From Gemmatimonadota bacterium (GTDB taxonomy: Bacteria; Gemmatimonadota; Gemmatimonadetes; Gemmatimonadales; Gemmatimonadaceae): DNA of 64,000 nt. The translations under genes and the position numbers were made by a program. The notes below the pieces were generated by a model. It searched no databases. It was not told the origin of the DNA and saw nothing but the letters and a program-made list of their open reading frames with translations. This document shows positions 1 through 8,140 of this stretch, piece after piece. Every line of letters starts with the position of its first letter. Within the stretch, counting starts at the first letter, position 1. The stretch covers positions 620,001-684,000 of the forward strand of contig BJHH01000001.1 in the NCBI GenBank assembly GCA_014192065.1, given 5' to 3'.

Positions 1-818
1 CGGTAGGTGGCGTTGGCCGACTGCTCGCGATGCTTGAGTGCCCGGAGCGTCGGATTGGCGTCGGTCGCCATCTGGAGCAGTGAGGCGACGGTCAGTTTCG
101 GCTCGCTGACCTCGAACTTCGAGGTCAGCACGATCTGGTCGGGCTTGGCGACGCCGATCTGCTGGAACAGCTGGAGGATCGCCACGTCGGCCAGGTTATG
201 GGCGCGGAGCGCCGCCACCTGTTGTTGCCCGACGGCGACTTCGGCGCGGATTACGTCCAGCGAGGTCGCCGATCCGACGCCGGCCTTGGCGCGGGCGAGG
301 TCGAGCTGCAGTTGCGTTGAGACGATGAGGGAATCCTGAACCGCTGCGCGCGCGGCCGTTTGCAACACGAAGAGGTATTGCTGCGAGACCGTCGAAATCA
401 GTGCCTGCTCAGATGCCGCCGCATCGCTCTCCGACGCGTTCTCGTTGGCCTGGCTTCTGCGAAGGTTGGCGAAGGTGTTCGCGTTGAGGCTCGCCCTCAA
501 GTCGACTCCCCACGACGACGACATAATGTCGGAATTCGCGCCGAATGCGACGCCGCCGAAGAACTGCGGACGGCCCTGCCGGTATCCGAACCCGGCGCTC
601 GTGCTGGCGCTCGGAAGAAAGGCGCCATATGCGTTTCGCACGGCATACGTGGCCCGCTGGCGCGCGTTGAGCGCCTGGAGATACGCCGGGTTGTTCTGCG
701 TGGCCAAGCGGATCGCTTCCTCGAGTGTCAGCGAGGTCGGGACCGTCGGCTGTGCCGCGACTGACGCGGCGGGTGCGAGGAGGGCGAGCGAGAGGATGGA
801 CAACTTCAGCAGGCGCAT
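1..818 (-). CDS. TolC-family outer membrane efflux protein (C-terminus beyond window)
   Basis: Read on the minus strand from an ATG at 818, this frame stays open to the window edge, giving about 272 residues of an incomplete protein. It begins with a signal peptide (MRLLKLSILSLALLAPAASV, then AAQ), followed by the TolC-family entry motif LTLEEAIRLATQNNPAYLQA. After that come long Ala/Gln-rich helices (QANENASESDAAASEQALIS, DLARAKAGVGSATSLDVIRA) typical of the periplasmic alpha-barrel of outer membrane efflux proteins. In this family (OEP/TolC) the trimer forms the outer membrane exit duct of RND, ABC or MFS pumps or type I secretion. The partner pump genes would lie to the left, outside the window. 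The gene is 131 nt downstream of a secreted-protein gene on the same strand. The family call is firm; the substrate is unknown. Confidence 0.9.
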   Translation of the reverse strand, partial: MRLLKLSILSLALLAPAASVAAQPTVPTSLTLEEAIRLATQNNPAYLQALNARQRATYAVRNAYGAFLPSASTSAGFGYRQGRPQFFGGVAFGANSDIMSSSWGVDLRASLNANTFANLRRSQANENASESDAAASEQALISTVSQQYLFVLQTAARAAVQDSLIVSTQLQLDLARAKAGVGSATSLDVIRAEVAVGQQQVAALRAHNLADVAILQLFQQIGVAKPDQIVLTSKFEVSEPKLTVASLLQMATDANPTLRALKHREQSANATY

Positions 819-949
819 CGAGTTCGGTTCCAGATTAAGTGTTCGGTACCAATACGATGGCGGTACCGGTCGGGTTTCAGTTGGAGAGCAGTCGCGAAAG
901 GGTGGTGTGAGCGCTGAGCCGGACCGCCGGCAATCGCTCGTGCTTCGGT

Positions 950-1621
950 TCAGTCTCGGAGCGCAGTGAGGTGCAAGGCCGGGATCGAAGCCTTGATGAC
1001 CCGTCCGTCGGGACTGATCCAGAGTTCTCGCAGTGAACCGCCCGGGCCGTGCAGGGCGAGCCGCACTGTCTCGAACTGGCGGAGGTCGATGCTGAGTCGT
1101 TCCGCACCGACCCGTTCGACACGAACCGACTCGACGACGTTGCGCTGCGGCACCAGCACGGGCACCGTCGCGCCGGCGCCGCGCCGGGCGATGAACCAGA
1201 GCTGATGGACGATGTCGTCGTCCGCGACCACGGTTCCTGCCGTCAGGCGGAACTCACGGGCCGATTCACCGTCCGCCTGCCGAAGGAGCGAGGCATAGCG
1301 ATTGCGCGACGCCTGTCCGCTATACGACTCCACCACTTGGCCGGCTTCGCGGACCTCGCGTTGGTAGCGAACGGGAAACCCGTTCGTGTCGGCGTTGACG
1401 CCTGGTGCCGTGCGGCGCTGTCCGATGGCCTGGGTGGCCTGCGCCACGAGCATGCGGCCGTCGGCGCCTGGGGCAGAGCGGATTGAAAAATCCTCGCGCC
1501 CGATCCGTTCGCCGTCGCGGTACAGCGTAAAGCTGCCTTCGTCGAGCGACACGACCTGCGCCGCCGCTGACGTGGCGGTCAGGGTGACAATCGTCGAGAC
1601 AAGGAACGCAAGCCTCAGCAT
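950..1621 (-). CDS. Secreted protein of unknown function, 223 aa
   Basis: The protein starts with a clear Sec signal peptide (MLRLAFLVSTIVTLTATSAA then AQ). The mature part is beta-rich, with a pattern 'SFTLYRDGERIGREDFSIRS' near the N-terminus and a closing segment 'LWISPDGRVIKASIPALHLT'. This resembles proteins that measure or bind a ligand in a small beta-barrel (DUF3108/LolA-like architecture), but I do not recognise a defined family. It is transcribed on the minus strand just upstream of the TolC-family gene and may share its transcript. On the minus strand a TATCTT hexamer ends 6 nt before the ATG, so a leaderless mRNA is possible. The divergent neighbour is the NtrY-like kinase starting at 1694. 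That it is a real gene is well supported; its function is not. Confidence 0.8.
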   Translation of the reverse strand: MLRLAFLVSTIVTLTATSAAAQVVSLDEGSFTLYRDGERIGREDFSIRSAPGADGRMLVAQATQAIGQRRTAPGVNADTNGFPVRYQREVREAGQVVESYSGQASRNRYASLLRQADGESAREFRLTAGTVVADDDIVHQLWFIARRGAGATVPVLVPQRNVVESVRVERVGAERLSIDLRQFETVRLALHGPGGSLRELWISPDGRVIKASIPALHLTALRD

Positions 1622-1681
1622 CTGGGAAAGATAACCTGGTTGCCGCGGATGTTGAGGGCGGCCGATCCGGGTGGTGTTGGG

Positions 1682-1687
1682 TATAAT
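1682..1687 (+). promoter_or_regulatory. Consensus -10 box for the histidine kinase gene
   Basis: A perfect TATAAT lies here, and the GTG at 1694 begins 6 nt after its last base. Transcription would be expected to start about 7 nt after the hexamer, so the mRNA would start at or next to the GTG. I see no Shine-Dalgarno and no convincing -35 at 16-18 nt spacing. Confidence 0.55.
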
Positions 1688-1693
1688 CCGCTC

Positions 1694-4600
1694 GTGACTC
1701 GAGCCCGGACCCGGTGGTGGGCCTTGGCGGCATCGGCGGCCCTGCTCGCCGGCGCCGGCTGGCTGCGCACAGGCTCCGTCGCGTTGTTGATCGTCACCTG
1801 GGTGGCGGTCCTCGCCACGGGTGCGCTCACCTGGACCAGTCGGCGGACGCCTTCGGCGCTCTGTTGTGCAGCCCTGTTGCTGGCGTTTGTGGTGCTCGAC
1901 GCCGTTGACGGGAGCCGTGAAGCGAGATGGTCGGCGAACCCGACCGTCGTCGCTGCGAAGGTGACCGGCCGCGCCACGGCTGCGATGACGACCCGGCTTC
2001 GGGACGAGGCCGAGAACCTGCGCGCGCTCGCGGTCCGGGCGCTGGACGCGCCGGCTGATGCGGCCGAGGCGTTCGTCGCGCTGGACGCTATGCGTTCCAA
2101 CGAACCGACCCGGTCAGTGGCGCTTGCGCGCGGTGGCACGCTCGTCGCTTGGTCTGGGCATCATCTGGTACCGGTCGATTCGCTCGCCGGTCCGGTCGGC
2201 GTCATCGCGAGTGAGTTCTACCTCGCTCTCTACGCCATCGCGGGTAGGGGAGGCGACCGCGCCGTAGCCTCCACACTGATCCACGCCGAGCGGCCGGCCG
2301 ATGCGCTGGCCGACGCGCTCGACGAACCGGTGGCTGCCGAGTTCCATGTCGCCGGGTTCGCCTACCTCCCGGCTGCGTCGTCGCCAGCGGACTCGGCGCA
2401 GGTGGTCAGCGTGGCCGGCGTCCCGGTGATGTCGGTGCGCGCCATCGCGCTGGGGGCTCCGGAATTGCGCCAGCGCCTGACGGAAGCCGCGCGTGAGCGC
2501 GGCATGGCCATACTCGGCCTCGCCTTGCTGCTCTTCCTCGGCACGACCTGGCGAACGGGACGACTCGCCGAGCGGTACGGCGGGCTCGCGGTGTCGCTCT
2601 TGCTGATCGCGACACTGCCGCTGTCGGGGTTGTCGAACCGGACGGCGTTGCTCAATCCGGCATTCTACTACGTCGCCGCGGGCGGCCCGCTGACCGCGAG
2701 TATCGGCGCCATGGCGCTCGCCGGGGCGTGCATCTTGGTCGCGGTGCTGGCGACGCAGCGCGCGCACCGCTTTCCACGGGCTGGGTGGCGCGCCGCGGTC
2801 GTGATCGTCGCGGTGGCCGTGTTGGGGCCGTTTCTCCTCTCGAACATCTCCCGCGGGATCCGGTTTCCGGCAACCGGCGCGCCGCTCGTACTCTGGATCG
2901 CGTGGGAGACGGCGGTCTTTCTCGCTGCGGTCGTCGTGCTCTACGCTGGGGTCGCCGCCGGCGAGGCGGTGCTTGGGGCCCGCCGCGGCCTGCCCGGCTG
3001 GGTCGGTCCTCTGCTGGCGATCGTGGCTGCCGCGATGGCGCCATTCGTCGTCGAGCCGCGTGGCGGCCTCCCGCAATGGTACACGGCGCTCTGGGTGCTG
3101 GCGATCGTGACGCTGGCCGTCGCGCGTTACACACGCGGCGCACTCTGGGCGGCCGCGACGGTCGCCGCGTTTGGGGCGGTGACGCTCGTGTGGAGCGAAA
3201 CGGTGAAGGCGCGCGTGCAACTCGCGGAGCAGGACGTCGCGGCACTGAGCACCGCAGACTCGAGCGCGAGCGCCCTGGTGCGGCGGTTCCCGGGACAGCT
3301 CGACTCGATGACGGCGCCGCGGTCGCGCGTCGAACTGCTCGCGCGGTACGCCGCGTCGGACCTGGCGAGTAGCGACCTGCCGGTGGACCTGACGTCGTGG
3401 AACCCGCAGGGGCGGATCATCGCGAATCTCCGGGTCGGGATCGGGACAGGCACGGCGCGCGGCGTTGAATATTTCGCGCGCGAAGCGGCGAACGCGATGC
3501 AGCCGGTGCTGACACATGTGCCGGGCGAGCCGGGAATCCTCACGGTGATGGCGATTCCACACGCCGACCAGTCCGTGACCACCGTGGTCGTTGCGCCGCG
3601 CACGCGACTCGTCACGCCGGATCCGTTTCCGACGATCACCGGGCTCAGGCGCTCGCGCGACGCGGCCGGATATCCGCCGTACTCCCTCCAGTTCGCACCA
3701 GCGGGCATCGCACAGTACATCGCCACGGCGGCCCAGTGGACGCGTCGCAACGAAGAGTTGCACGGCGACTGGTTTCTTCCGCCGTCTGCCGGACGAGTGC
3801 TTCACGTACATGCACGGGTTCCGTTGAGTGGATACGGCGCGCTCGCGACGCGCGGCGGACTGATCGCCTTTCTCAACCTTGGCCTGCTCGGCGTCGTCTG
3901 GCTCCTGCTGATTGTCGCCGATGGGGGCGCGCTGCGCTGGGCCCGCGAACGGGGCCGCATCTGGTTGCGCAGCTACCGCGCGCGGCTCACGCTCGCGCTG
4001 TTCGGCGCGTTCATGCTGCCCGCACTCGCCTTCGCGGCGTGGAGTTACCGGCGGCTGCAGGACGAAGACGCCGTGACTCGCGACCTGCTCGTGCGCGAGA
4101 CGCTGCGCGGCGTGGCCGGCGCACAGAGCGCGGGGCTGGATTCGCTTGCCGCCCGCTTTGACACGCCGCTCTTTCTCTACGCGAACGGCGTCATGATTCT
4201 GACGAGCGATCCGCTCTTCGATGCGCTCGCACCCGTGGGCCGTCTGCTTCCCAACGTCGCGGCCCGCGCCTTGCTCGAAAACGACGACGGGTTTGCGACG
4301 GCCGAACTGCAGGTGGCGGGAGAGCCGATGCGCTTCGGGTTCCGCGTCCTCAACGACACGACGACGGCGACGAGTCTTGTGCTCGGTGCGCCGGCCCGAA
4401 CGGCCGAGTTGGCGCTTGACCCGCGCCGCCGCGATCTCGCGTTCTTCGTGCTCTTCGCGACGGTGATGGGCGCGTTGGGCGCCCTCGGACTGTCGGGCAT
4501 CGCGGGTCGGACCTTTTCGCGTCCGATCGGCGAACTCCGCGCCGGCGCATTGGCGCTCGCGGCGGGTGAACGCGAACCGCAACTCGCGGGCAATCCGCCG

Positions 4601-5356
4601 CCCGAGTTTGAGCCCGTGTTCCACGCGTTCCGCCAGATGGCCCGTGATCTCGAATCCGGGAGGGCGCGCGATGCGCGGGCGCAACGCGTGCTGGCGTGGG
4701 GCGAGATGGCGCGGCAGGTGGCGCACGAAATCAAGAATCCGCTCACGCCGATGCGGCTTGGCGTGCAGTACCTGCAACGCGCCAAGGACGACCCGCGCGT
4801 GGACTTCCGAAAAGCCTTTGACGAAAACGCCACACGTCTCCTCGACGAGATCGGCCGGCTCGACGAGATCGCGCGCGCATTCAGTCGGTATGGAGCCGGG
4901 CCTGATTCGGCGCCACCGGCGCAGGCCATGGACGTCGCGGAAGCGGTCCGCGACGTCGTCCGTCTAGAACAACTGGGCGCCGATGGTGTGCAGTGGGAGG
5001 CGACGGGAGTGGACGCGCCGGTCCTCGGCATGTCCCGCCCGGGCGAGTTGCGCGAAGTGCTGCTCAATCTGCTCGAGAACGCGCGGCTTGCCGACGCGCG
5101 CCGGGTGACGGCCTCGGTCGAGGCCCGCGACGGCCGCGTCATGGTCACGGTGCGTGATAACGGACACGGTGTGGCGCCAGAACTCCTTTCGCGCGTGTTT
5201 GAACCGCACTTTTCCACGCGAACGAGCGGGAGCGGACTTGGTCTGGCCATCAGCCGTCGCCTCATCGAGGGGTGGGGCGGCACGATCAGCCTCGAGAGCG
5301 GCGCGGGCGCGGGGACAACCCTGACGATCTCACTGGTTCCGGCAGTCTCCGGCTGA
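1694..5356 (+). CDS. Large NtrY-like membrane sensor histidine kinase, 1220 aa
   Basis: This is a membrane sensor kinase about 1.6 times the usual NtrY size. Two transmembrane helices at residues 10-70 precede a first extracytoplasmic domain (about 80-280). A polytopic block of roughly seven or eight helices follows (about 285-500), then a second extracytoplasmic domain (about 505-720), more helices around 730-790 and 905-935, and a HAMP-like linker. The HisKA segment contains 'MARQVAHEIKNPLTPMRLGV' with the phosphoacceptor His1011. The ATPase domain follows, with N box 'LLNLLENARLADA', G1 'VRDNGHGV', F box 'VFEPHFST' and G2 'GSGLGLAIS'. NtrY kinases phosphorylate NtrX/NtrC-type regulators; the NtrC-family regulator at 32945 is a possible partner, but it is not adjacent. 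I chose GTG 1694 over in-frame starts further upstream because a TATAAT box sits just before it. The kinase-like gene at 5371 follows after 14 nt. Confidence 0.9.
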   Translation: MTRARTRWWALAASAALLAGAGWLRTGSVALLIVTWVAVLATGALTWTSRRTPSALCCAALLLAFVVLDAVDGSREARWSANPTVVAAKVTGRATAAMTTRLRDEAENLRALAVRALDAPADAAEAFVALDAMRSNEPTRSVALARGGTLVAWSGHHLVPVDSLAGPVGVIASEFYLALYAIAGRGGDRAVASTLIHAERPADALADALDEPVAAEFHVAGFAYLPAASSPADSAQVVSVAGVPVMSVRAIALGAPELRQRLTEAARERGMAILGLALLLFLGTTWRTGRLAERYGGLAVSLLLIATLPLSGLSNRTALLNPAFYYVAAGGPLTASIGAMALAGACILVAVLATQRAHRFPRAGWRAAVVIVAVAVLGPFLLSNISRGIRFPATGAPLVLWIAWETAVFLAAVVVLYAGVAAGEAVLGARRGLPGWVGPLLAIVAAAMAPFVVEPRGGLPQWYTALWVLAIVTLAVARYTRGALWAAATVAAFGAVTLVWSETVKARVQLAEQDVAALSTADSSASALVRRFPGQLDSMTAPRSRVELLARYAASDLASSDLPVDLTSWNPQGRIIANLRVGIGTGTARGVEYFAREAANAMQPVLTHVPGEPGILTVMAIPHADQSVTTVVVAPRTRLVTPDPFPTITGLRRSRDAAGYPPYSLQFAPAGIAQYIATAAQWTRRNEELHGDWFLPPSAGRVLHVHARVPLSGYGALATRGGLIAFLNLGLLGVVWLLLIVADGGALRWARERGRIWLRSYRARLTLALFGAFMLPALAFAAWSYRRLQDEDAVTRDLLVRETLRGVAGAQSAGLDSLAARFDTPLFLYANGVMILTSDPLFDALAPVGRLLPNVAARALLENDDGFATAELQVAGEPMRFGFRVLNDTTTATSLVLGAPARTAELALDPRRRDLAFFVLFATVMGALGALGLSGIAGRTFSRPIGELRAGALALAAGEREPQLAGNPPPEFEPVFHAFRQMARDLESGRARDARAQRVLAWGEMARQVAHEIKNPLTPMRLGVQYLQRAKDDPRVDFRKAFDENATRLLDEIGRLDEIARAFSRYGAGPDSAPPAQAMDVAEAVRDVVRLEQLGADGVQWEATGVDAPVLGMSRPGELREVLLNLLENARLADARRVTASVEARDGRVMVTVRDNGHGVAPELLSRVFEPHFSTRTSGSGLGLAISRRLIEGWGGTISLESGAGAGTTLTISLVPAVSG

Positions 5357-5370
5357 CAGCTTTAGTCCCT

Positions 5371-7122
5371 ATGGAGAACGACGAACTCCTCGGCCCCGCC
5401 ACGCGGACGGTCGACATCCCCACGCACCTTGCGGCGTGGCAACTCCCACCGGGTTGGAAGTGGGGGGAAAGCGGGTTGCTTGTCGATCACCGGCACATCC
5501 AGGAGATCCGGGATTCGTTCGAGCGCTCCCTTGCTCTTGTGACGGCGCCCGCGCCAGCGCACGAACCGTGGCTGTTCAGCGAAGCAAAAGTTCTCGCACA
5601 TCGCAACCACCCGGCGATTCCCACTGCGTACCACCACTGGTCTGGGCATGCCGGCAACTGGCGCGGTCCAGGCTACCTCCGCCGATGGATCACGGGCGAA
5701 ACGGTTGGTACGCGCATTCGTCGGCTCGGCACGGACACGGTGCCATACATGCTTCGGGTCTTGCGCGCTGCCGGCTCGGCGATCGCCTACATGCACGACT
5801 CGTCGCATGTGCATGGCGCGATTTCACCCGAGTCGATCTACGTCACGCCAACTAACCGCGTCTGGTTGCTCGGCTGGCAGTGGGCCGTGCCGCGCGCGGA
5901 TATTCCCGCCGAGCTGGCGCCTGATCCGCGATGGACGCCGTCGCCGCCCGAGTGGGCCGCCAACCAATGGACGCCATCCGCGCTGAGCGATCAGTGGCAG
6001 CTTGCGGCTACCTGCTTTGGCATTTTGACCGGCGAACTCCCGCCGCGGCGCGAAATCCCGCCGATTCGCTGGCTTCGGCCAGACTGCCCCGCCAATGTCG
6101 CCGAGCTGATCGAGCGCGCGCTCAGTGTGAATCCGGTCGACCGGTTTCATTCGGTGGCGTCGCTGTTGCGGGCGATCGAGCAGATCTCATCGTCGGGTAG
6201 TTCGGCGATCACGGGACTCGACGTCGCGTCGGGCGAGTTCAAATCGATGAACGATGAGCAACGCCTCCGCTGGGCCACCGGGGACGACTACGAGGTGCTG
6301 TCGTCGCTCGGCTCGGGCACGTTTGGCTCGGTGTGGCGCGTGCGTGACCTCACGCTGCAGCGCGAAGTAGCGCTGAAGATTCTGCACCCCTCCGTCGCGC
6401 GGAGCGAGAATTCCCTCTCGCGTTTCAGGAAGGAGGCGCAACTTGCCGCACGGCTGCAGCATCCGGCGATCGTGCCGATCTACGCTTGGGAACAGAAGGG
6501 TGGCGTACACTGGTACGTGATGGAACTCGAGGACGAAGGCTCGATCGGTGACCTTGTCCGGCGTTCAGGGCCGCGTCCGATCGACGAAGTCGCGCCCCAG
6601 CTGGCGTTCCTGCTCGAAGGGCTGGCGGCCGCTCACCAGCATGGGATCATCCACCGCGACCTCAAGCCAGAGAACGTTCTGCTCAGTCGCTACCGGCACT
6701 GGCGCATCGCCGACTTCGGAATCGCGGCGGCCCTCGGTGAGGACGGCGCGGGCACCAGCGGCACGCCGGCTTTCGCGCCGCCGGAACAGCTCCTTGGCGA
6801 GCCGCAGGGCGTGGCCGCCGATCTCTTCGCTGTCGCGGCGATCGCCTACTTCGCGCTCGTGGGGGTGGCTCCGTTTGTTGGCGCCGATGCGCGCAGCATT
6901 CTCGCGCAGCAATTGGCGAGCAAGGCCGATCTCTCGAAGGTGCCAGCGGAGCTGCGCGACTGGTTCACGAAGGGACTGTCTGTCGATCCGGACGCACGGT
7001 TTGCCGATGCGCTCGTCATGCGCGACGCGTGGAACGACGCTGTGCGCCCATCGATGCGCGAGTCCGAAGATCCGTCGCTCGCCGCGCGCATCAAGCGCGC
7101 GGCGGCGCAGTTATTCCGGTAG
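5371..7122 (+). CDS. Tandem pseudokinase-kinase Ser/Thr protein kinase, 583 aa
   Basis: Two protein-kinase domains lie in tandem. Residues about 1-275 keep the kinase fold pattern ('EAKVLAHRNHPAIPTAY' for helix C/strand 4, and a C-lobe ending 'NPVDRFHSVASLLRAIEQ'). The catalytic loop there is HGAISPES instead of HRDLKPEN (A150 where the catalytic Asp should be), the DFG position reads LGW, and there is no Gly-rich loop or lysine. That domain is a pseudokinase. Residues about 305-570 form a canonical Hanks kinase: LGSGTFGSVW loop, VALKIL with K336, HRDLKPEN with D430, DFG with D448, and an APPEQ motif for APE. I see no transmembrane segment, so it is probably cytosolic. It starts 14 nt after the giant histidine kinase, which suggests co-transcription. 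I infer that the N-terminal domain is a regulatory or ligand-sensing module for the C-terminal kinase. Confidence 0.92.
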   Translation: MENDELLGPATRTVDIPTHLAAWQLPPGWKWGESGLLVDHRHIQEIRDSFERSLALVTAPAPAHEPWLFSEAKVLAHRNHPAIPTAYHHWSGHAGNWRGPGYLRRWITGETVGTRIRRLGTDTVPYMLRVLRAAGSAIAYMHDSSHVHGAISPESIYVTPTNRVWLLGWQWAVPRADIPAELAPDPRWTPSPPEWAANQWTPSALSDQWQLAATCFGILTGELPPRREIPPIRWLRPDCPANVAELIERALSVNPVDRFHSVASLLRAIEQISSSGSSAITGLDVASGEFKSMNDEQRLRWATGDDYEVLSSLGSGTFGSVWRVRDLTLQREVALKILHPSVARSENSLSRFRKEAQLAARLQHPAIVPIYAWEQKGGVHWYVMELEDEGSIGDLVRRSGPRPIDEVAPQLAFLLEGLAAAHQHGIIHRDLKPENVLLSRYRHWRIADFGIAAALGEDGAGTSGTPAFAPPEQLLGEPQGVAADLFAVAAIAYFALVGVAPFVGADARSILAQQLASKADLSKVPAELRDWFTKGLSVDPDARFADALVMRDAWNDAVRPSMRESEDPSLAARIKRAAAQLFR

Positions 7123-7125
7123 CCG

Positions 7126-8106
7126 CTACAGTCGGTAGAGCTTCGCGGCCGTCCCACCCATGATGGCGGCGCGTTCGGCGTCGGTGATCGCGAGCGCGGC
7201 CAGCGTCTCCTTCATGAGCGGAATGCTACCGATCGCGTGCGGGTAGTCGCTGCCAGCCATGATATGATCCGCGCCGGCGAACTCGATCGCTAGCTCCACC
7301 GCTTTCGGATTGAAGTTGACCGTGTCGTAGTACCAGGTCTTGAGGTATTCGCTCGGCAGCTTCTTGATGTTCGCGCGGCACTCGGGAAATGCGCGGTAGC
7401 CGCGATCGAACCGTTCGACGAGGTAGGGCACGGCGCCGCCGAGATGCGAGAGCACCCAGCGAATCTTCGGGTAGCGCTCCGCGACGCCGCTGAACACGAG
7501 CTTGCCGGCGGCGAGCGTGGTATCCATGAGGAATCCGACGAGCGGCATCAGCCAGTACTCGGTCATCGATTCGACGCCGACCGGGTTCGTCGGGTGAATG
7601 TGAAGCACGAGCTCGCGGTCGTTCGCGTACTCGTACAGCGGCCAGTAGCGCTCATCGGCAAGGGCGACGCCGTTGACGTTACTGAAGAGCATCGCGCCTG
7701 GTGCGTTGAGTTGCTCAACGGCGCGCCGTAGTTCCTTGAGCGAGGCCACCGGGTCATTGAGTGGCAGGGTGGCGAGCCACGTGAATCGTGGAGCCCGTTC
7801 GCGCGCGATCGTGGCAAAGTCGTCGTTGGTCAGCGCGGCGAGTTTCGCAGCGACAGCGGCCGTCTCGACGTGCGTGCCCGGTGTGGTGAGCGTCAGAATC
7901 TGTGTGTCCACGCCTTCTTGCTCGAGCACGCCCTGCCGGTACGCGATATCGCGGTGGCCCGCGACGGCGACGTTGTAGTCGCCCGGGTAGTGGATCTCGG
8001 GGTTGCCGTCCGAGTCGTACTTCACGACGATCGAGCTGTCGCCGCGCTTGAGCGCGTCGAGATAGGCCGGCGGATAGAAGTGGTTATGGACGTCGACAAT
8101 GCGCAC
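7126..8106 (-). CDS. ACMSD-type amidohydrolase (metal-dependent decarboxylase/hydrolase), 326 aa
   Basis: The protein begins MRIVDVHNHFYPP, the HxH metal-binding start of the amidohydrolase-2 family. It continues with conserved blocks 'LVLHIHPTNPVG', 'RWVLSHLGGAVPYLVERFDR' and 'HIMAGSDYPHAIGS', which carry the remaining metal and catalytic His/Asp residues. This is the layout of 2-amino-3-carboxymuconate-6-semialdehyde decarboxylase and related gamma-resorcylate-type decarboxylases. The natural substrate cannot be read from sequence. The start is GTG at 8106, preceded by GGAG 8 nt upstream. The open frame continues further upstream but only through sequence lacking family similarity. Its stop nearly abuts the convergent kinase gene (3 nt apart). 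The amino-acid permease upstream on the same strand makes a role in amino-acid-derived aromatic catabolism plausible but unproven. Confidence 0.88.
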   Translation of the reverse strand: MRIVDVHNHFYPPAYLDALKRGDSSIVVKYDSDGNPEIHYPGDYNVAVAGHRDIAYRQGVLEQEGVDTQILTLTTPGTHVETAAVAAKLAALTNDDFATIARERAPRFTWLATLPLNDPVASLKELRRAVEQLNAPGAMLFSNVNGVALADERYWPLYEYANDRELVLHIHPTNPVGVESMTEYWLMPLVGFLMDTTLAAGKLVFSGVAERYPKIRWVLSHLGGAVPYLVERFDRGYRAFPECRANIKKLPSEYLKTWYYDTVNFNPKAVELAIEFAGADHIMAGSDYPHAIGSIPLMKETLAALAITDAERAAIMGGTAAKLYRL

Positions 8107-8140
8107 GCGGACACTCCAAGACGGTGAAGAGCGGCGGTGG

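Noticed and set aside
1640-1693. ATG start 18 codons upstream for the histidine kinase
   Set aside because: It would place TATAAT inside the coding region and adds a segment without membrane-protein character; GTG 1694 fits promoter and topology better.
2114-4777. Long minus-strand open frame (887 codons)
   Set aside because: It lies antisense inside the histidine kinase gene, is extremely Arg/Glu/His-rich without motifs, and reflects the GC-rich codon usage of the real gene.
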